64,000 nt of DNA, taken from positions 62,001 to 126,000 of the forward strand of contig NZ_JAAGVY010000002.1 in assembly GCF_010686655.1 (NCBI RefSeq), read 5' to 3'. The notes under the pieces are model-generated. The model saw only the letters and a list, made by a program, of their open reading frames with translations. It was not told where the DNA came from and did no database searches. Source of the DNA: Cryomorpha ignava. GTDB taxonomy: Bacteria > Bacteroidota > Bacteroidia > Flavobacteriales_D > Cryomorphaceae. Every line of letters starts with the position of its first letter. Position 1 is the first letter of the stretch. Below are positions 27,201 through 35,511 of the stretch, in pieces. A program made the position numbers and the translations under genes.

Positions 27201-27887
27201 AAAACCAATAATGACGTAATCCGTGCTTTTTTCGATAATTTGGTAATCTACTTTTATTTCCCGTCCAGATTTACTCATCCAACTAGCGGGAATGTGTTCC
27301 TTTATCTGGCGTCCCGAAAGATCGAAAATTAGATTTCCATCACAAATTTCAAAACTGTCAAATCCTGCGTACTTGAGCTTAATCTGGCCGGTTTGGTTGG
27401 GATCATTTACTATAAAGTCATACTTCAATTGCCCTTTTTCTGTAATCGAAACAACAAAGTCAATATTTTCATAAACATCGGTATACGTAACCCCTTCAAA
27501 GCTCCGCACACCCGATATATTCTTTTTTGAAGTACTGCTGTAGAAGTTTTCTAGAGCTGAAAAAGGTTTGTTTCCATTTAAGGCTGTATGAGAATTCATG
27601 CCCATGATATCCATATCAAGTCGGTGAAAGGCAATCTCCGATCCTTGTTTTTGATAGGTATCATAACTAATTCCATTATTTCTAAGCTGCACATTTAGCC
27701 CATTACCTGCTGCCCAGATATAATTTACATTGGTATTGACCACATTATTCTGGTCGATTATCTGCCCACAATTTTCTACAAAACCATTGGTCTTTGATTT
27801 TTCTTCAACCGCTTTGTTTATTGAAGCATGAGTATATAAAGTTGAAAAGCAGAGAATTAAGAAGGGGTAAAATGTTTTCATATCCAT
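24249..27887 (-). CDS. giant secreted protein with SBBP repeats and T9SS type B C-terminal domain
   Basis: A 1212-residue protein with a signal peptide. An N-terminal part has the DUF7948-like opening seen in SBBP proteins (about 25-250), then roughly nine SBBP beta-propeller repeats of the form WATYYGGSGDD...GLGIDVD (about 250-705). A low-complexity Gly8-Asp7 linker (about 711-733) is followed by Ig-like repeats with Cys pairs (about 735-1110) and a C-terminal domain with PNSDGLNDQLCVMG and IYDRYGKLIFKS. The last domain is the gliding-motility-associated type B sorting signal exported by T9SS with PorP/SprF help. The protein is likely displayed on the cell surface as an adhesin-like molecule. 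A start at the second ATG (27881) is equally possible. Confidence 0.92.
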   Translation of the reverse strand: MDMKTFYPFLILCFSTLYTHASINKAVEEKSKTNGFVENCGQIIDQNNVVNTNVNYIWAAGNGLNVQLRNNGISYDTYQKQGSEIAFHRLDMDIMGMNSHTALNGNKPFSALENFYSSTSKKNISGVRSFEGVTYTDVYENIDFVVSITEKGQLKYDFIVNDPNQTGQIKLKYAGFDSFEICDGNLIFDLSGRQIKEHIPASWMSKSGREIKVDYQIIEKSTDYVIIGFETKNTFHDSSEGQLIIDPLAILEWGTYYGDSLYDVGNAIATDSLGNVFVTGTTSSLHNMASEGLYQTVYSGGTSDAFIVKMNQHGLRHWATYYGGSGDDKGLGIDVDSYDRLYVVGSSTSTDSIGSDGVQQTENGGGTDGFVAHFDRFGSFVWDSFIGSTGEEEAVACKADGFGNVIVVGNTNAGGFLQNDSVSTLVNYQGGTDVFIAKYNINGILTYTSYYGGESDDFATSVALDSLSSVIVAGYTHSSQNIAWGSGFQYNLDGETDGFALKLDSAGSIAWATYFGGPGNDKLTGVTSVSGDFYFSGSTDSLITYSDTTSFQQEYAGSGDAFIARMATDGMLEWFSYVGGEGTDVANGISRDYDGQIYIVGTTTSDSAMTSDTTYIPSPFVSQDVFVAKFSQSGERIWGEYYGGEDYDLGRAIAVFGYTSVYITGLTTSVIGISQNGPEQTAHMLVNPGLDTLGFIARFTQYKSTPPCDDCIGSSGGGGGGGGNDDDDDDDGYNPIGVCIGDSILLSLSGGALGQGAQWVWYVDSCGVIDKFIGEGTEIWVAPDTTTAYFVRAESVDDESRCSGVIVHVDYPNTAIASANDSICPGSTLELFGDGGYYYNWFASDTLINEDQNPVIDTVQASQAGEYTLIANTQFGCSDTTTVDVWLYPGPQFSVSSIDPTCYQSADGSITITSNDTLSLTYEWPLFGSTQNAVDSLTAGAYSAIVTNSAGCSASANTTLTEPDQIVDSLVITPAYCDNPNGGGQLLLYGGFVPYTVEWSPGEESGFIVDDLYAGSYTVIFADANGCGDSTQFTIPNLGLFTAVIDPDSILLGFFDSEEIAVYTNPELENPSYNWTPPEGLSCADCANPVVNPSASIWYEVLVTSVHGCTSTDSLFVERELPEPNSFIPTMFSPNSDGLNDQLCVMGVRMVSFNFKIYDRYGKLIFKSSNTENCWDGTIDGTPASGSYVYTFEAELEEGQSVNETGNVTIQR

Positions 27888-27964
27888 ATTTTATAAAATG
27901 CCTGGAGTACTGACCCAAAGGCACTTCTTGGTTAATGGACGTAATATAAGGAATATCTCTACTC

Positions 27965-27979
27965 TTAACGAATGTTAAT
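27965..27979. promoter_or_regulatory. palindromic word, possible operator (second copy)
   Basis: TTAACGAATGTTAAT is identical to 13383-13397 and lies about 80 bases upstream of the T9SS protein start. Its core TTAAC-GAAT-GTTAA is an inverted repeat. Confidence 0.35.
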
Positions 27980-28083
27980 AAGATAATTTGGTGTGATTTT
28001 TATCAAGTCAAAGAAGACCATAACAGGATGTAGAGTAGATAAATCGCGTATTAAGACAAGGGCCGAAAAGCAGGAGAGTGGCA

Positions 28084-28602
28084 TCAAAAGTTTTTGCTAA
28101 CTCGCAATGAGCGAATTATGCGCTTAAAATCAGCATTGTATTTTGATTCATCCGAACAGGCTAATTCAACTTGAATTTGAAAGTATTGCCCCAGTCTTTC
28201 GAAGCAATACAGCTCACCACATTTACGTATTGAATCTTCTGTGTAAGCGTATTTTGACCACAAGGCAATCGTACCATCTATGGTATCGCTGCCTGAACTG
28301 TCGAATTCAAAATTCTCGAGTGTATTCCGTAATTTACCATTGAGAATTCCGTCTTTAAATACTGAAAGTTCGCCGTAGTAACCCTGAAAATAGGTTAGTT
28401 GGATAGTTGATTCTTCAATACCTTTTTCACTTTCCGGATAAATGTAGTGGTAGAGATCGTCATCTTGATTTGCGTAGCCTTCCGGCAAATAATAGGAAAA
28501 ACTAATATCGGGATCTTCAATTGTAACATTTATTTGGCCGCCGGCAGTAATCGAAATCAAAGTGGCCAAAGGGAATAATGCAATCAGACTTTTCAAGTTC
28601 AT
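28084..28602 (-). CDS. exported protein of unknown function
   Basis: The ATG at 28602 gives a good signal peptide (MNLKSLIALFPLATLISITA). The mature part of about 150 residues starts QINVTIEDPDISFSYYLPEGY. It has one Cys pair late in the protein (KCGELYCFE) and a final Cys in ELACSDESKY. It resembles small periplasmic proteins that share a fold with PsbP-like or lipoprotein stress domains, but I cannot name the family. It lies one base downstream of the DAHP synthase stop region, same strand, so it may be co-transcribed with it. Confidence 0.65.
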   Translation of the reverse strand: MNLKSLIALFPLATLISITAGGQINVTIEDPDISFSYYLPEGYANQDDDLYHYIYPESEKGIEESTIQLTYFQGYYGELSVFKDGILNGKLRNTLENFEFDSSGSDTIDGTIALWSKYAYTEDSIRKCGELYCFERLGQYFQIQVELACSDESKYNADFKRIIRSLRVSKNF

Positions 28603-28639
28603 GGTGTTGCTATTGCAATTATGAAGCCCAATATACAAC

Positions 28640-29758
28640 TCAATCTTTTCTTTTTAAAATACTGTGCTGACGGTTAATAGATTCTTGATGAATTGTTTCG
28701 AGCATCTTTGATATAAATTCTGTGCTCAATCCCAATTCTGTGGCTTTTGTCATACAACGATCTAAAATTTCGCTCCACCGCTTGGTTTGTAAAATGCTCA
28801 TGTTGTTACGTTTTTTATACGCTCCAATGTCGTCCACAATCTGCATTCTACTGTTTATAAGAGCAATTATTTCATCGTCAATTTCGTCTATTTGCAAACG
28901 CAAATTATCCAGCGATTCGTTAAAAGCTGCATCATCTATTTCTGCAGGGCGGTATATCAGGCGCTCTTTTAATTTGGCGAATACCTCTGGTGTAACTTGC
29001 TGTTCGGCGTCGCTCCAAGCCTTATCAGGATTGGGATGAACTTCCATCATAATCCCATCGTAATTTAAATCAAGAGCTTTTTGAGACACTTCTTCCAGCA
29101 AAACACGGTTACCGCTTATGTGGCTGCTATCGCAAATAATGGTGAGATCGGGAAATTCGCGTTTTAGCTCTATCGCAATTTGCCAGCGCGGCTGATTGCG
29201 GTATTTGTTTATTTCGAAACTGCTAAAGCCGCGGTGAATGGCGCCAATATGTTCTATTCCGCTTTTGGCAACCCGCTCTATGGCGCCTACCCATAATTTC
29301 AAGTCGGGATTTATTGGGTTTTTAATTAAAACCTTTACTTCACTTCCTTGAAGTGCATCAGCAATTTCCTGAACAGCAAAAGGACTTACTGTAGTTCGCG
29401 CACCTATCCATACTACGTCTATACCATGCTTTAAGCAGGCTTCTACATGAGCCGTATTTGCCACTTCGGTGCACACTTTTAAACCCGTTTCGGTTTGCAC
29501 TTTGTTTAACCATTCCAAACCTTGAGTACCTATTCCTTCAAAACTGTTTGGGCGTGTTCTCGGTTTCCAGATTCCCGCTCTGAACAGGTCAATATTGGCG
29601 GAAGCCAAACTTCGTGCAGTACTCAAAACCTGCTCTTCGGTTTCGGCGCTGCATGGCCCAGCAATCCAAAACGCACGCTTGTTTTTTTCTTTAAAAAAGG
29701 GTTTGAACTGTTGCGCTACTGCCAAGTCACTGTGTTTTGTGTCAATATTATTGTACAA
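28640..29758 (-). CDS. bifunctional DAHP synthase / chorismate mutase type II
   Basis: A 372-residue fusion for aromatic amino acid synthesis. The N-terminal domain (about 1-265) is a type I-beta DAHP synthase with AFWIAGPCSAETEEQVL, GIWKPRTRPNSFEGIG and DSSHISGNR, joining phosphoenolpyruvate and erythrose 4-phosphate. The C-terminal domain (about 275-365) is an AroQ-type chorismate mutase helix bundle with LRLQIDEIDDEIIALINSRM and the next-helix Lys. In the family the mutase domain makes the synthase sensitive to prephenate. Gene order: it precedes the small exported protein by about 40 bases. Confidence 0.95.
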   Translation of the reverse strand: MYNNIDTKHSDLAVAQQFKPFFKEKNKRAFWIAGPCSAETEEQVLSTARSLASANIDLFRAGIWKPRTRPNSFEGIGTQGLEWLNKVQTETGLKVCTEVANTAHVEACLKHGIDVVWIGARTTVSPFAVQEIADALQGSEVKVLIKNPINPDLKLWVGAIERVAKSGIEHIGAIHRGFSSFEINKYRNQPRWQIAIELKREFPDLTIICDSSHISGNRVLLEEVSQKALDLNYDGIMMEVHPNPDKAWSDAEQQVTPEVFAKLKERLIYRPAEIDDAAFNESLDNLRLQIDEIDDEIIALINSRMQIVDDIGAYKKRNNMSILQTKRWSEILDRCMTKATELGLSTEFISKMLETIHQESINRQHSILKRKD

Positions 29759-29770
29759 TATTTATCTTTT

Positions 29771-30535
29771 TTAATACCAGCCTGCTGTGGTGGTTTTATA
29801 TTCATCCTTGGGAAGCTCAATATCATAAGATTTTGAATCTTTAAACGGGTAAATAGTAAGTGAAAAGTAAAACACATGAACGTCCAGGTTGGCATATGGT
29901 TTAGTGGTTTTGCCATCTTTAATGATCTTATAGTCTTCATTGAAGAAATTCTGTAAATAGTATTTAAACTTGAGCGAAATACCATTTGGAAACTGAACCC
30001 CCGCGTACACAGATCGAGTGAACCGATCTGTTCTATCGCTAAACCATCCGGTTATTTTATCATTCTTATCACCGTTTTCAAATGTCTTTTCTTTGTATTG
30101 AAATGGCATTTCAATTTCAAAACCTGCAAAGAGAAAAAATGGATTTTTCTGATTTAAATCACCTATTTTTATGCCGATTGGAAGACCCAGATTGTAAGTT
30201 CTGAATTTCTTTTTCAAATCATTTTCCTCATTCGGAAATTTGGCGATAAAGCCCACGTTTCTGAAACCCAATCCTATATCAATTCCCACATGCTTGCTAA
30301 TGTCGTGGTTGATTCTTCCCATATAATTAAACACAGGCGACCAACGCATAATATTATCAATATTCATAGAGTCGCTCTGAATGTTGGCAAATGAGAAAAT
30401 CATTTCGGTTTCATTCGAAAAATACCATTTACCAACTCTATAATCAGGATCCTTTTCTTTTTCTTGCGCCGTGGTAGTAAAGGCGAGCAGTAAAAGACCG
30501 ATGACCAGTGCAGGTTTAAATTTTGGAATCATCAT
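29771..30535 (-). CDS. outer-membrane beta-barrel-like protein
   Basis: A 254-residue protein with a signal peptide (FKPALVIGLLLLAFTTTAQ) and a strand-rich body (MGRINHDISKHVGIDIGLGF, YAGVQFPNGISLKFKYYLQN). The pattern is that of porin-like or OmpW-like barrels common in Bacteroidota, without a specific family motif. The start at 30535 is in the run MMIPKFK; the second ATG is equally good. It precedes the DAHP synthase gene by only 12 bases on the same strand, so the three genes from 30535 to 28084 may form one operon. Confidence 0.7.
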   Translation of the reverse strand: MMIPKFKPALVIGLLLLAFTTTAQEKEKDPDYRVGKWYFSNETEMIFSFANIQSDSMNIDNIMRWSPVFNYMGRINHDISKHVGIDIGLGFRNVGFIAKFPNEENDLKKKFRTYNLGLPIGIKIGDLNQKNPFFLFAGFEIEMPFQYKEKTFENGDKNDKITGWFSDRTDRFTRSVYAGVQFPNGISLKFKYYLQNFFNEDYKIIKDGKTTKPYANLDVHVFYFSLTIYPFKDSKSYDIELPKDEYKTTTAGWY

Positions 30536-30550
30536 GATTTATAAAAGGGA

Positions 30551-30739
30551 TTAAATTATTTTGTTCAGATAAAAAATGGAAAAGTACAAAATGAGGATGA
30601 TTAATAAAATAATCCACACGTGGCGGTAGTGCACACCTACTTTTTTAAAATCTTTGCGATAAGCAGCTGTAATTATTGCAATAAATACTACAACAAAAAC
30701 GCCTGCGAAAATCCAATGACCTGTTCCAATATTGCCCAT
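30551..30739 (-). CDS. small inner-membrane protein, unknown function
   Basis: About 62 residues from the ATG at 30739 (MGNIGTGHWIFAGVFVVVF). Two membrane segments (about 8-26 and 42-60) are separated by a basic cytoplasmic loop, AYRKDFKKVGVHYRHVW. The frame ends 15 bases before the next gene on the same strand. Both length and topology look like a genuine short membrane protein, but there is no known function. Confidence 0.65.
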   Translation of the reverse strand: MGNIGTGHWIFAGVFVVVFIAIITAAYRKDFKKVGVHYRHVWIILLIILILYFSIFYLNKII

Positions 30740-30854
30740 AACCAACTTTAGCGGGTAAAATTACAATTTCAAAATGCGATTATGGTCAGTAATGCCTGAA
30801 AAAATCTATAATCATTCTATTTTAAATTAACTTGGCATCCATTAAATTTGATTT

Positions 30855-31367
30855 ATGACAGAAACCTGGCAAAATTCGGAAATACAACTTGCAGATTTAC
30901 CTGCTGTAGAGGATGGCACTTTCCAGCATCATCCCTTACGATACAGGAAGTACAGAAATTTAGGAGCTACACTTTTCTGGATTATTCCGGTACTTGTTTA
31001 TTGCAGTTTTGTGATTTTTCAGTTTGGAATTTGGGCATATATAGTGGGCGCTTTCCTCGCTATATTTATGCTGTTCTCTTTTTTTGGAATTAATATTGGC
31101 TACAGACGGCGCTCATACGCTTTGCGCGAAAAAGACCTAACGTATAAAAAAGGCTGGCTTTTTTATGCTACCACTACGGTTCCCTTTAACCGCATTCAGC
31201 ATACAGAAGTTTCGCAGGGGCCGCTTGAGCGGAGATTTAAGTTGTGCACCTTGAATATCTATACCGCAGGGGGTAGCACTTCAGACCTTTCTATTCCGGG
31301 GCTTAATGAAGATGAGGCCCAGCAATTGCGCGATTTTATTGCTAAAAAAGCAGCTCTTTATGCCTGA
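30855..31367 (+). CDS. PH domain-containing membrane protein (YdbS-like)
   Basis: A 170-residue protein with two membrane segments (about 40-80) followed by a bacterial PH-like (bPH2) domain: YALREKDLTYKKGWLFY, TVPFNRIQHTEVSQGPLERR, LNIYTAGG. This matches the YdbS subfamily, which in Bacillus works with YdbT in protection against amylocyclicin. The start ATG at 30855 gives MTETWQNSEIQLADLP. It overlaps the next gene by 8 bases (ATGCCTGA), as in the ydbST pair. Confidence 0.85.
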   Translation: MTETWQNSEIQLADLPAVEDGTFQHHPLRYRKYRNLGATLFWIIPVLVYCSFVIFQFGIWAYIVGAFLAIFMLFSFFGINIGYRRRSYALREKDLTYKKGWLFYATTTVPFNRIQHTEVSQGPLERRFKLCTLNIYTAGGSTSDLSIPGLNEDEAQQLRDFIAKKAALYA

Positions 31368-32904
31368 TCAAGAAATGGAATTTGACTTGCTAACTCCCCA
31401 AAGGCAAAGTTTGCTTGGCGTGGTAGTTTATCTTCTGCGAAATTTCAGAGCCATGCTCACCATTCTTATCACTTTTGTGGCTATTGCGGCCTCAAAACCC
31501 GCGTTTTGGCTTATTGCAGGTATAGCCATAATTCCAATTGCCATTATCCTCGCCGTACTGGCGTATTATCAGTACCGCAATTTTACGTTTCACGTAAGTG
31601 ATAATGAGCTGATTATACACAAAGGGGTTTTCTTTAAGGAAAGAACGGTGATAGGTGTTGACCGCATACAATCCATTCAGGTTACCGAAAATTTGGTGCA
31701 ACGTGTTTTGGGTTTGGTAGCACTTAAAGTAGATACAGCGGGTTCTAAAGGCAATGAACTTGAAATACCTGCTCTTGAAGTTAAACACGCCAACGCCCTA
31801 AAAGAATTGCTTTATACGCGAAAGAAGGCGCTAGCCCAAAATGCAAATTTATCGGCCGATGGAGTGCTTTCAGATGAATTGGAACCAGGATCTACAAAAA
31901 CACATGAAATTGCAGATGAAGACGAGACTGAAAAAAAACTCGTCCATCTAAGTCTTTGGGATTTAATTGTGGTTGGGCTCACCGAAAATCATTTGCGAAC
32001 CGGCTTTATAGCTATAGCTTTTGTATTTGGTACGCTTAGCCAGTACAAAGATGTTTACGAATCGTATTTGGAAGAATCAGTAGATGAATATGCGCTGCAG
32101 GCGGCAAATGCAGGTTTGATGTTTGTGCTGATAATGGTTGTGGTTTTTGTTGTTCTGTCTCTGGTAATTAGTATCGTGCGGACTTTTTTACGTTTTTATG
32201 ATCTCAAGGCAGTTTTAAAGCTTCAGGCAGTTGAAATTAGAACCGGCTTACTAAAGCGCGAGACTTTCAGAGTTCCTATTCGGAAAATACAATTTGTACA
32301 GTGGGAGAGTAACCCCTTGCGACGCGCAGTTGGATTTGAATCGGCGAAGATCAAACCGTCGAATAGTGTAGGCGAAACTGCCCAAAAACAAAGTATTGAA
32401 ATACCAGCTCTGAAAAAGGAGCAAACAGAAATGCTGGCGCAGGGAATTTTTCCCGGATTTCATCAACCTGAGTCAGTTCTAAAAGGAGATAAATGGGCTT
32501 ATTCTCGAATTGCCGCAATGATGAGCACTATTCTTATTTTACCGCTTGTTGCGGCATTGTTTATCAGTCTGGGGTATTATGCGCTCGTGTTTTTGGCGTT
32601 CATTCCTTTTGTTGGTGCCCTTGGTTACTACTTCGGAAAAACGGTGCGCATCTTTTACGATCGCGATTATATTTTGATAAAGAAAGGCTGGTTTTTTATG
32701 GAGCGAATTGTACTTCCTTCTTATAAGCTTCAAAGTATTGCGCTTAAGCAAAATGTATTTTTAAAACGCCGAAATCTATGCCATTTGCAATTCTACACTG
32801 CTGCCGGAGCGCGGTCGGTGAGGTATTTAAATATAGATGAAGCCCAAGCCATTTACAATTATTTGATTTTTTGTGTAGAGAGCAGTCCTGAGCCGTGGAT
32901 GTAA
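31360..32904 (+). CDS. PH domain-containing membrane protein (YdbT-like, three PH domains)
   Basis: The ATG at 31360 gives MPDQEMEFDLLTPQRQSLLG, the family N-terminus; the longer frame runs back into the upstream gene. The 514-residue protein has three membrane-hairpin plus bPH2 modules. Their PH cores begin about residues 70 (VSDNELIIHKGVFF), 285 (LQAVEIRTGLLKRE) and 425 (YDRDYILIKKGWFF). It forms a two-gene unit with the YdbS-like protein through an 8-base overlap. The two together probably make a membrane complex involved in resistance to membrane-active peptides, by analogy with Bacillus; direct evidence here is lacking. Confidence 0.85.
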   Translation: MPDQEMEFDLLTPQRQSLLGVVVYLLRNFRAMLTILITFVAIAASKPAFWLIAGIAIIPIAIILAVLAYYQYRNFTFHVSDNELIIHKGVFFKERTVIGVDRIQSIQVTENLVQRVLGLVALKVDTAGSKGNELEIPALEVKHANALKELLYTRKKALAQNANLSADGVLSDELEPGSTKTHEIADEDETEKKLVHLSLWDLIVVGLTENHLRTGFIAIAFVFGTLSQYKDVYESYLEESVDEYALQAANAGLMFVLIMVVVFVVLSLVISIVRTFLRFYDLKAVLKLQAVEIRTGLLKRETFRVPIRKIQFVQWESNPLRRAVGFESAKIKPSNSVGETAQKQSIEIPALKKEQTEMLAQGIFPGFHQPESVLKGDKWAYSRIAAMMSTILILPLVAALFISLGYYALVFLAFIPFVGALGYYFGKTVRIFYDRDYILIKKGWFFMERIVLPSYKLQSIALKQNVFLKRRNLCHLQFYTAAGARSVRYLNIDEAQAIYNYLIFCVESSPEPWM

Positions 32905-32908
32905 GTTA

Positions 32909-32958
32909 ATTACGAATTACGAACTTAGCGACCTCATGACCGTAGGGAATAATTACGA
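32909..32958. repeat. short heptamer repeat region
   Basis: ATTACGA is repeated directly at 32909-32915 and 32916-32922, followed by the degenerate copy ACTTAGC and, further on, ATTACGA at 32952-32958. The gene-free stretch 32905-33131 holds nothing else recognised. Confidence 0.5.
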
Positions 32959-33131
32959 ATGGGGTTGTTAACTCATTTTATTTAAGTGATTTTCCAACAC
33001 GGTGCATCACAGGCTCTCGCGTCTCTTATGTGACTGGAGCACAAAGAGCTATATTTCTAAGAACGCACTGAGCCCAGCGGTATCACAGAGATAGTAGTGA
33101 CGACAGGTGGTTTCTAGATTCGTTCAGGGAT

Positions 33132-33713
33132 TTAGTTTTCTTTTATCACTCTAAAAGTAAGATTGATTCTCGGCTCTTTAACTTTTGCCGTTTTGGGCAG
33201 ACTATGAAGCCAATGTTCCTGTGTAGGGGGGTGCATCATAAGCAGGCTACCATGTTCGAGCAAAATATCAATTCGCTCTTTGGTATCTCTGTTTTTGAAA
33301 TAGAATTTTCGCAGGGCTCCAAAACTTACTGAGGCAATTGGCATTTCAGGATTTAGCACTTTTTCATTGTCGCTGTGCCAGCCCATTCCTTCACTTCCAT
33401 CGGCGTATAAATTGAGCAGGCATGAGTTGAAAATAACCCCTGTTTCGCGTGTTAGCTTTTGGCCAATATCAAGCAGAGTTTTAGAAAATGGGAGCGCCAC
33501 TTTCGTGGAATTTGAGTATGTGTACTGATATGGTTTTGATCCGTACCAGGCAGTTTTGCGTTTGGTAATGTGGCGTTTTCCGAAAAGAATCACTTCATCA
33601 TGCTGCCATTCAATTTCTTCATGCAGCCGATGAAAATATTCATCGGCAATTTGCCGGTCAAAGAATGCTGGAAGTTTGAAAGCTTTTCCCTGATAGGGTA
33701 ATAGATTTTTCAA
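33132..33713 (-). CDS. alkB: AlkB-like 2-oxoglutarate/Fe(II) dioxygenase
   Basis: The protein carries the Fe(II) ligands as HSD in GMGWHSDNEKVLNP and the distal His in QEHWLHSLPKT, and the 2-oxoglutarate motif EPRINLTFRVI (R-x5-R). AlkB enzymes remove alkyl lesions from DNA or RNA by oxidative demethylation. The open frame reaches back to 33833, but that would overlap the upstream gene by 110 bases and add an unrelated N-terminus. The TTG at 33713 gives MKNLLPYQGKAFKLPAFFD, matching the NLLPYDG start typical of relatives, and lies about 10 bases after the upstream stop. The start is therefore likely but not certain. Confidence 0.85.
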   Translation of the reverse strand: MKNLLPYQGKAFKLPAFFDRQIADEYFHRLHEEIEWQHDEVILFGKRHITKRKTAWYGSKPYQYTYSNSTKVALPFSKTLLDIGQKLTRETGVIFNSCLLNLYADGSEGMGWHSDNEKVLNPEMPIASVSFGALRKFYFKNRDTKERIDILLEHGSLLMMHPPTQEHWLHSLPKTAKVKEPRINLTFRVIKEN

Positions 33714-33723
33714 AAAGAAAATT

Positions 33724-34005
33724 TCATCTATTGTAAAGCACGCGTTTTTCCATAAGAATGGGGCCAAATGGAATAAAGGCACTAATAAACAAAAGGAACA
33801 TTCTGATAAATTTCCATTTGTATTGATAACCAAGAATGGCTATGGCGCCGGCGTATAGCATAAAAAGTACCCCATGTGCCCAACCCACATACTTTACTGC
33901 CAAAGGAAAATCCATAAAATACTTCATGGGCATGGCAATTAATAATAAAACGAGAAAGGAAAGTACTTCGAGGCGACCAATAAAAATAAACTGACTTAGC
34001 TTCAT
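33724..34005 (-). CDS. DUF3817 family membrane protein
   Basis: A 93-residue inner-membrane protein with three hydrophobic segments. It starts MKLSQFIFIGRLEVLSFLVL, with the motifs GRLEVLSFLVLLLIAMPMKY and KYVGWAHGVLFMLY, which are landmarks of DUF3817. The function is unknown. It lies immediately before the AlkB-like gene on the same strand, so the two are probably co-transcribed. Confidence 0.85.
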   Translation of the reverse strand: MKLSQFIFIGRLEVLSFLVLLLIAMPMKYFMDFPLAVKYVGWAHGVLFMLYAGAIAILGYQYKWKFIRMFLLFISAFIPFGPILMEKRVLYNR

Positions 34006-34071
34006 AAATCTGTAAATAGCGTGATATTGCTCAAATGTAATAAAATTATTTTGTTGTAAAAAACCTTTAGC

Positions 34072-34557
34072 TCAGTGTTCGCCGTCGCTATTTTCGGCGG
34101 GAACAACAAAACCATCTCGGGTTTCGGTGTGGCGTATTTCGCCGCCAGTAGAGGCTACGTTGCCCAAATAAACCATACTGCCTGTTGCAGCAATTAAAGT
34201 AATAATTGTAAATAATCTTGCAGGTGCTTTTTTGGCGTGTGTAAAATAAAAAGCAAGTATCGCGAGAAGTGAAACTCCCAAACTGACCCATCTGGCCGAT
34301 TCTGCCATCTCTTCGTGCTCATGAATAATATCATGTATGCCTTCATCGGGCACCACGTTTTCTATAATATCTTCTGCATTTTCGCCAGTTAATACGGTGG
34401 GAATTGTAAAAAGCCCGGCAGCAATTAAAAGCACCAGTCCGGTTTTGCGCACCATACCGCTTTTTACAAGCATTCCGCCTATTAAAATCAGCAAACCAAA
34501 AAGGGTTGCCGCAATCGGTAAGTGATTAATTGCCAAATGTATTTCTGCAGCGTTCAT
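34072..34557 (-). CDS. four-helix membrane protein of unknown function (DUF2231-like)
   Basis: A 161-residue protein starting MNAAEIHLAINHLPIAATLF, with four hydrophobic segments and an acidic, His-containing loop in the middle (DEGIHDIIHEHEEMAES). The HLAINHLPI opening resembles DUF2231 and related putative heme or metal membrane proteins; that likeness is by eye. The His-rich loop would lie on one side of the membrane between helices 2 and 3. It is transcribed alone, divergent from marC. Confidence 0.65.
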   Translation of the reverse strand: MNAAEIHLAINHLPIAATLFGLLILIGGMLVKSGMVRKTGLVLLIAAGLFTIPTVLTGENAEDIIENVVPDEGIHDIIHEHEEMAESARWVSLGVSLLAILAFYFTHAKKAPARLFTIITLIAATGSMVYLGNVASTGGEIRHTETRDGFVVPAENSDGEH

Positions 34558-34663
34558 AGGTGTAAGCGTTTCTGAAATCGAAAGTACGATAATTGAGACA
34601 ATCTCAAGATTTTAGATAACATTTCTTTAAACTATTTTTATGTGTTTTCATTTGGCAATCGGT

Positions 34664-34671
34664 TACCTTTG
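34664..34671 (+). promoter_or_regulatory. Bacteroidota -7 promoter box for the MarC gene
   Basis: TACCTTTG matches TAnnTTTG exactly, 25 bases before the ATG at 34697. A convincing -33 TTTG is not visible. Confidence 0.4.
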
Positions 34672-34696
34672 CACCAAATTTAGGAAACCCTATTCA

Positions 34697-35383
34697 ATGC
34701 CAGAAACGCTTCAAACATTTACTAATCTTGTTTTTCTTAGTCTCATTGCCCTTTTTCCAGTTGTAAATCCCATTGGGGCATCCTTTATTGTATCACCATA
34801 TTTTTCGGGGTTGACTAAAATGGACAGAAGAAATGCTGTAAAGAAAGTTGCCATTTATGTATTGATCTTTTGTTCAATAACACTTTTTGTTGGTCATTAC
34901 ATCCTTACACTTTTCGGTATAACTGTTCCGGTAGTTCAATTGGCTGGTGGAATAATGATCTGTAAATTTGGATGGGAGATGCTCGGAGCAAAACCCACGG
35001 AAGGTGAAATACAGCATACCGAAGAAACCGATGGGATGACCAAGATGTCTGATCTGCGCAATAAGTTATTTTATCCCATTGCTTTTCCGATGACAGTAGG
35101 AGCTGGAACTATTTCGGTTATTTTTACCTTAAGTGCACATACCGAATCAGTACAGTTTCACGGTCATCTTATGAATTTAAGCGCCATTTTCGTAGCTATT
35201 TTGGTTATGAGTCTTTCGGTATTTCTGTTTTATACCAATGCCAGCCGTGTGGTTAAATTTATTGGTACCCGAAATGAGCAGATCGTTAATCGGGTAATGG
35301 CCTTTTTAATTTTTTGCGTTGGTTTGCAAATTGCTGTTGGCGGCGTGTTTAATCTGCTTAGAAGTATGGGGGTGGAGATTTAA
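34697..35383 (+). CDS. MarC family integral membrane protein
   Basis: The ATG at 34697 gives MPETLQTFTNLVFLSLIALF, the proper family start; the longer frame adds 19 unlikely residues. The 228-residue protein has six membrane segments, with FPVVNPIGASFIVSPYFSG and PIAFPMTVGAGTISVIF, the two conserved NPIG and P-x-GAG regions of the UPF0056/MarC family. The function of the family is unsettled; an early link to multiple antibiotic resistance was withdrawn. It stands alone. Confidence 0.9.
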   Translation: MPETLQTFTNLVFLSLIALFPVVNPIGASFIVSPYFSGLTKMDRRNAVKKVAIYVLIFCSITLFVGHYILTLFGITVPVVQLAGGIMICKFGWEMLGAKPTEGEIQHTEETDGMTKMSDLRNKLFYPIAFPMTVGAGTISVIFTLSAHTESVQFHGHLMNLSAIFVAILVMSLSVFLFYTNASRVVKFIGTRNEQIVNRVMAFLIFCVGLQIAVGGVFNLLRSMGVEI

Positions 35384-35511
35384 CCTTTGTAGCCTCGTCG
35401 ATTTATCGCGAGGCATTTCATATTCAATTTATCGCGAGCATTTATTGGTCGATTACAAATCATAACCTCCCTATCGAACAAATTCCATCCAAATAGCTTA
35501 TTAAAGCCTGT

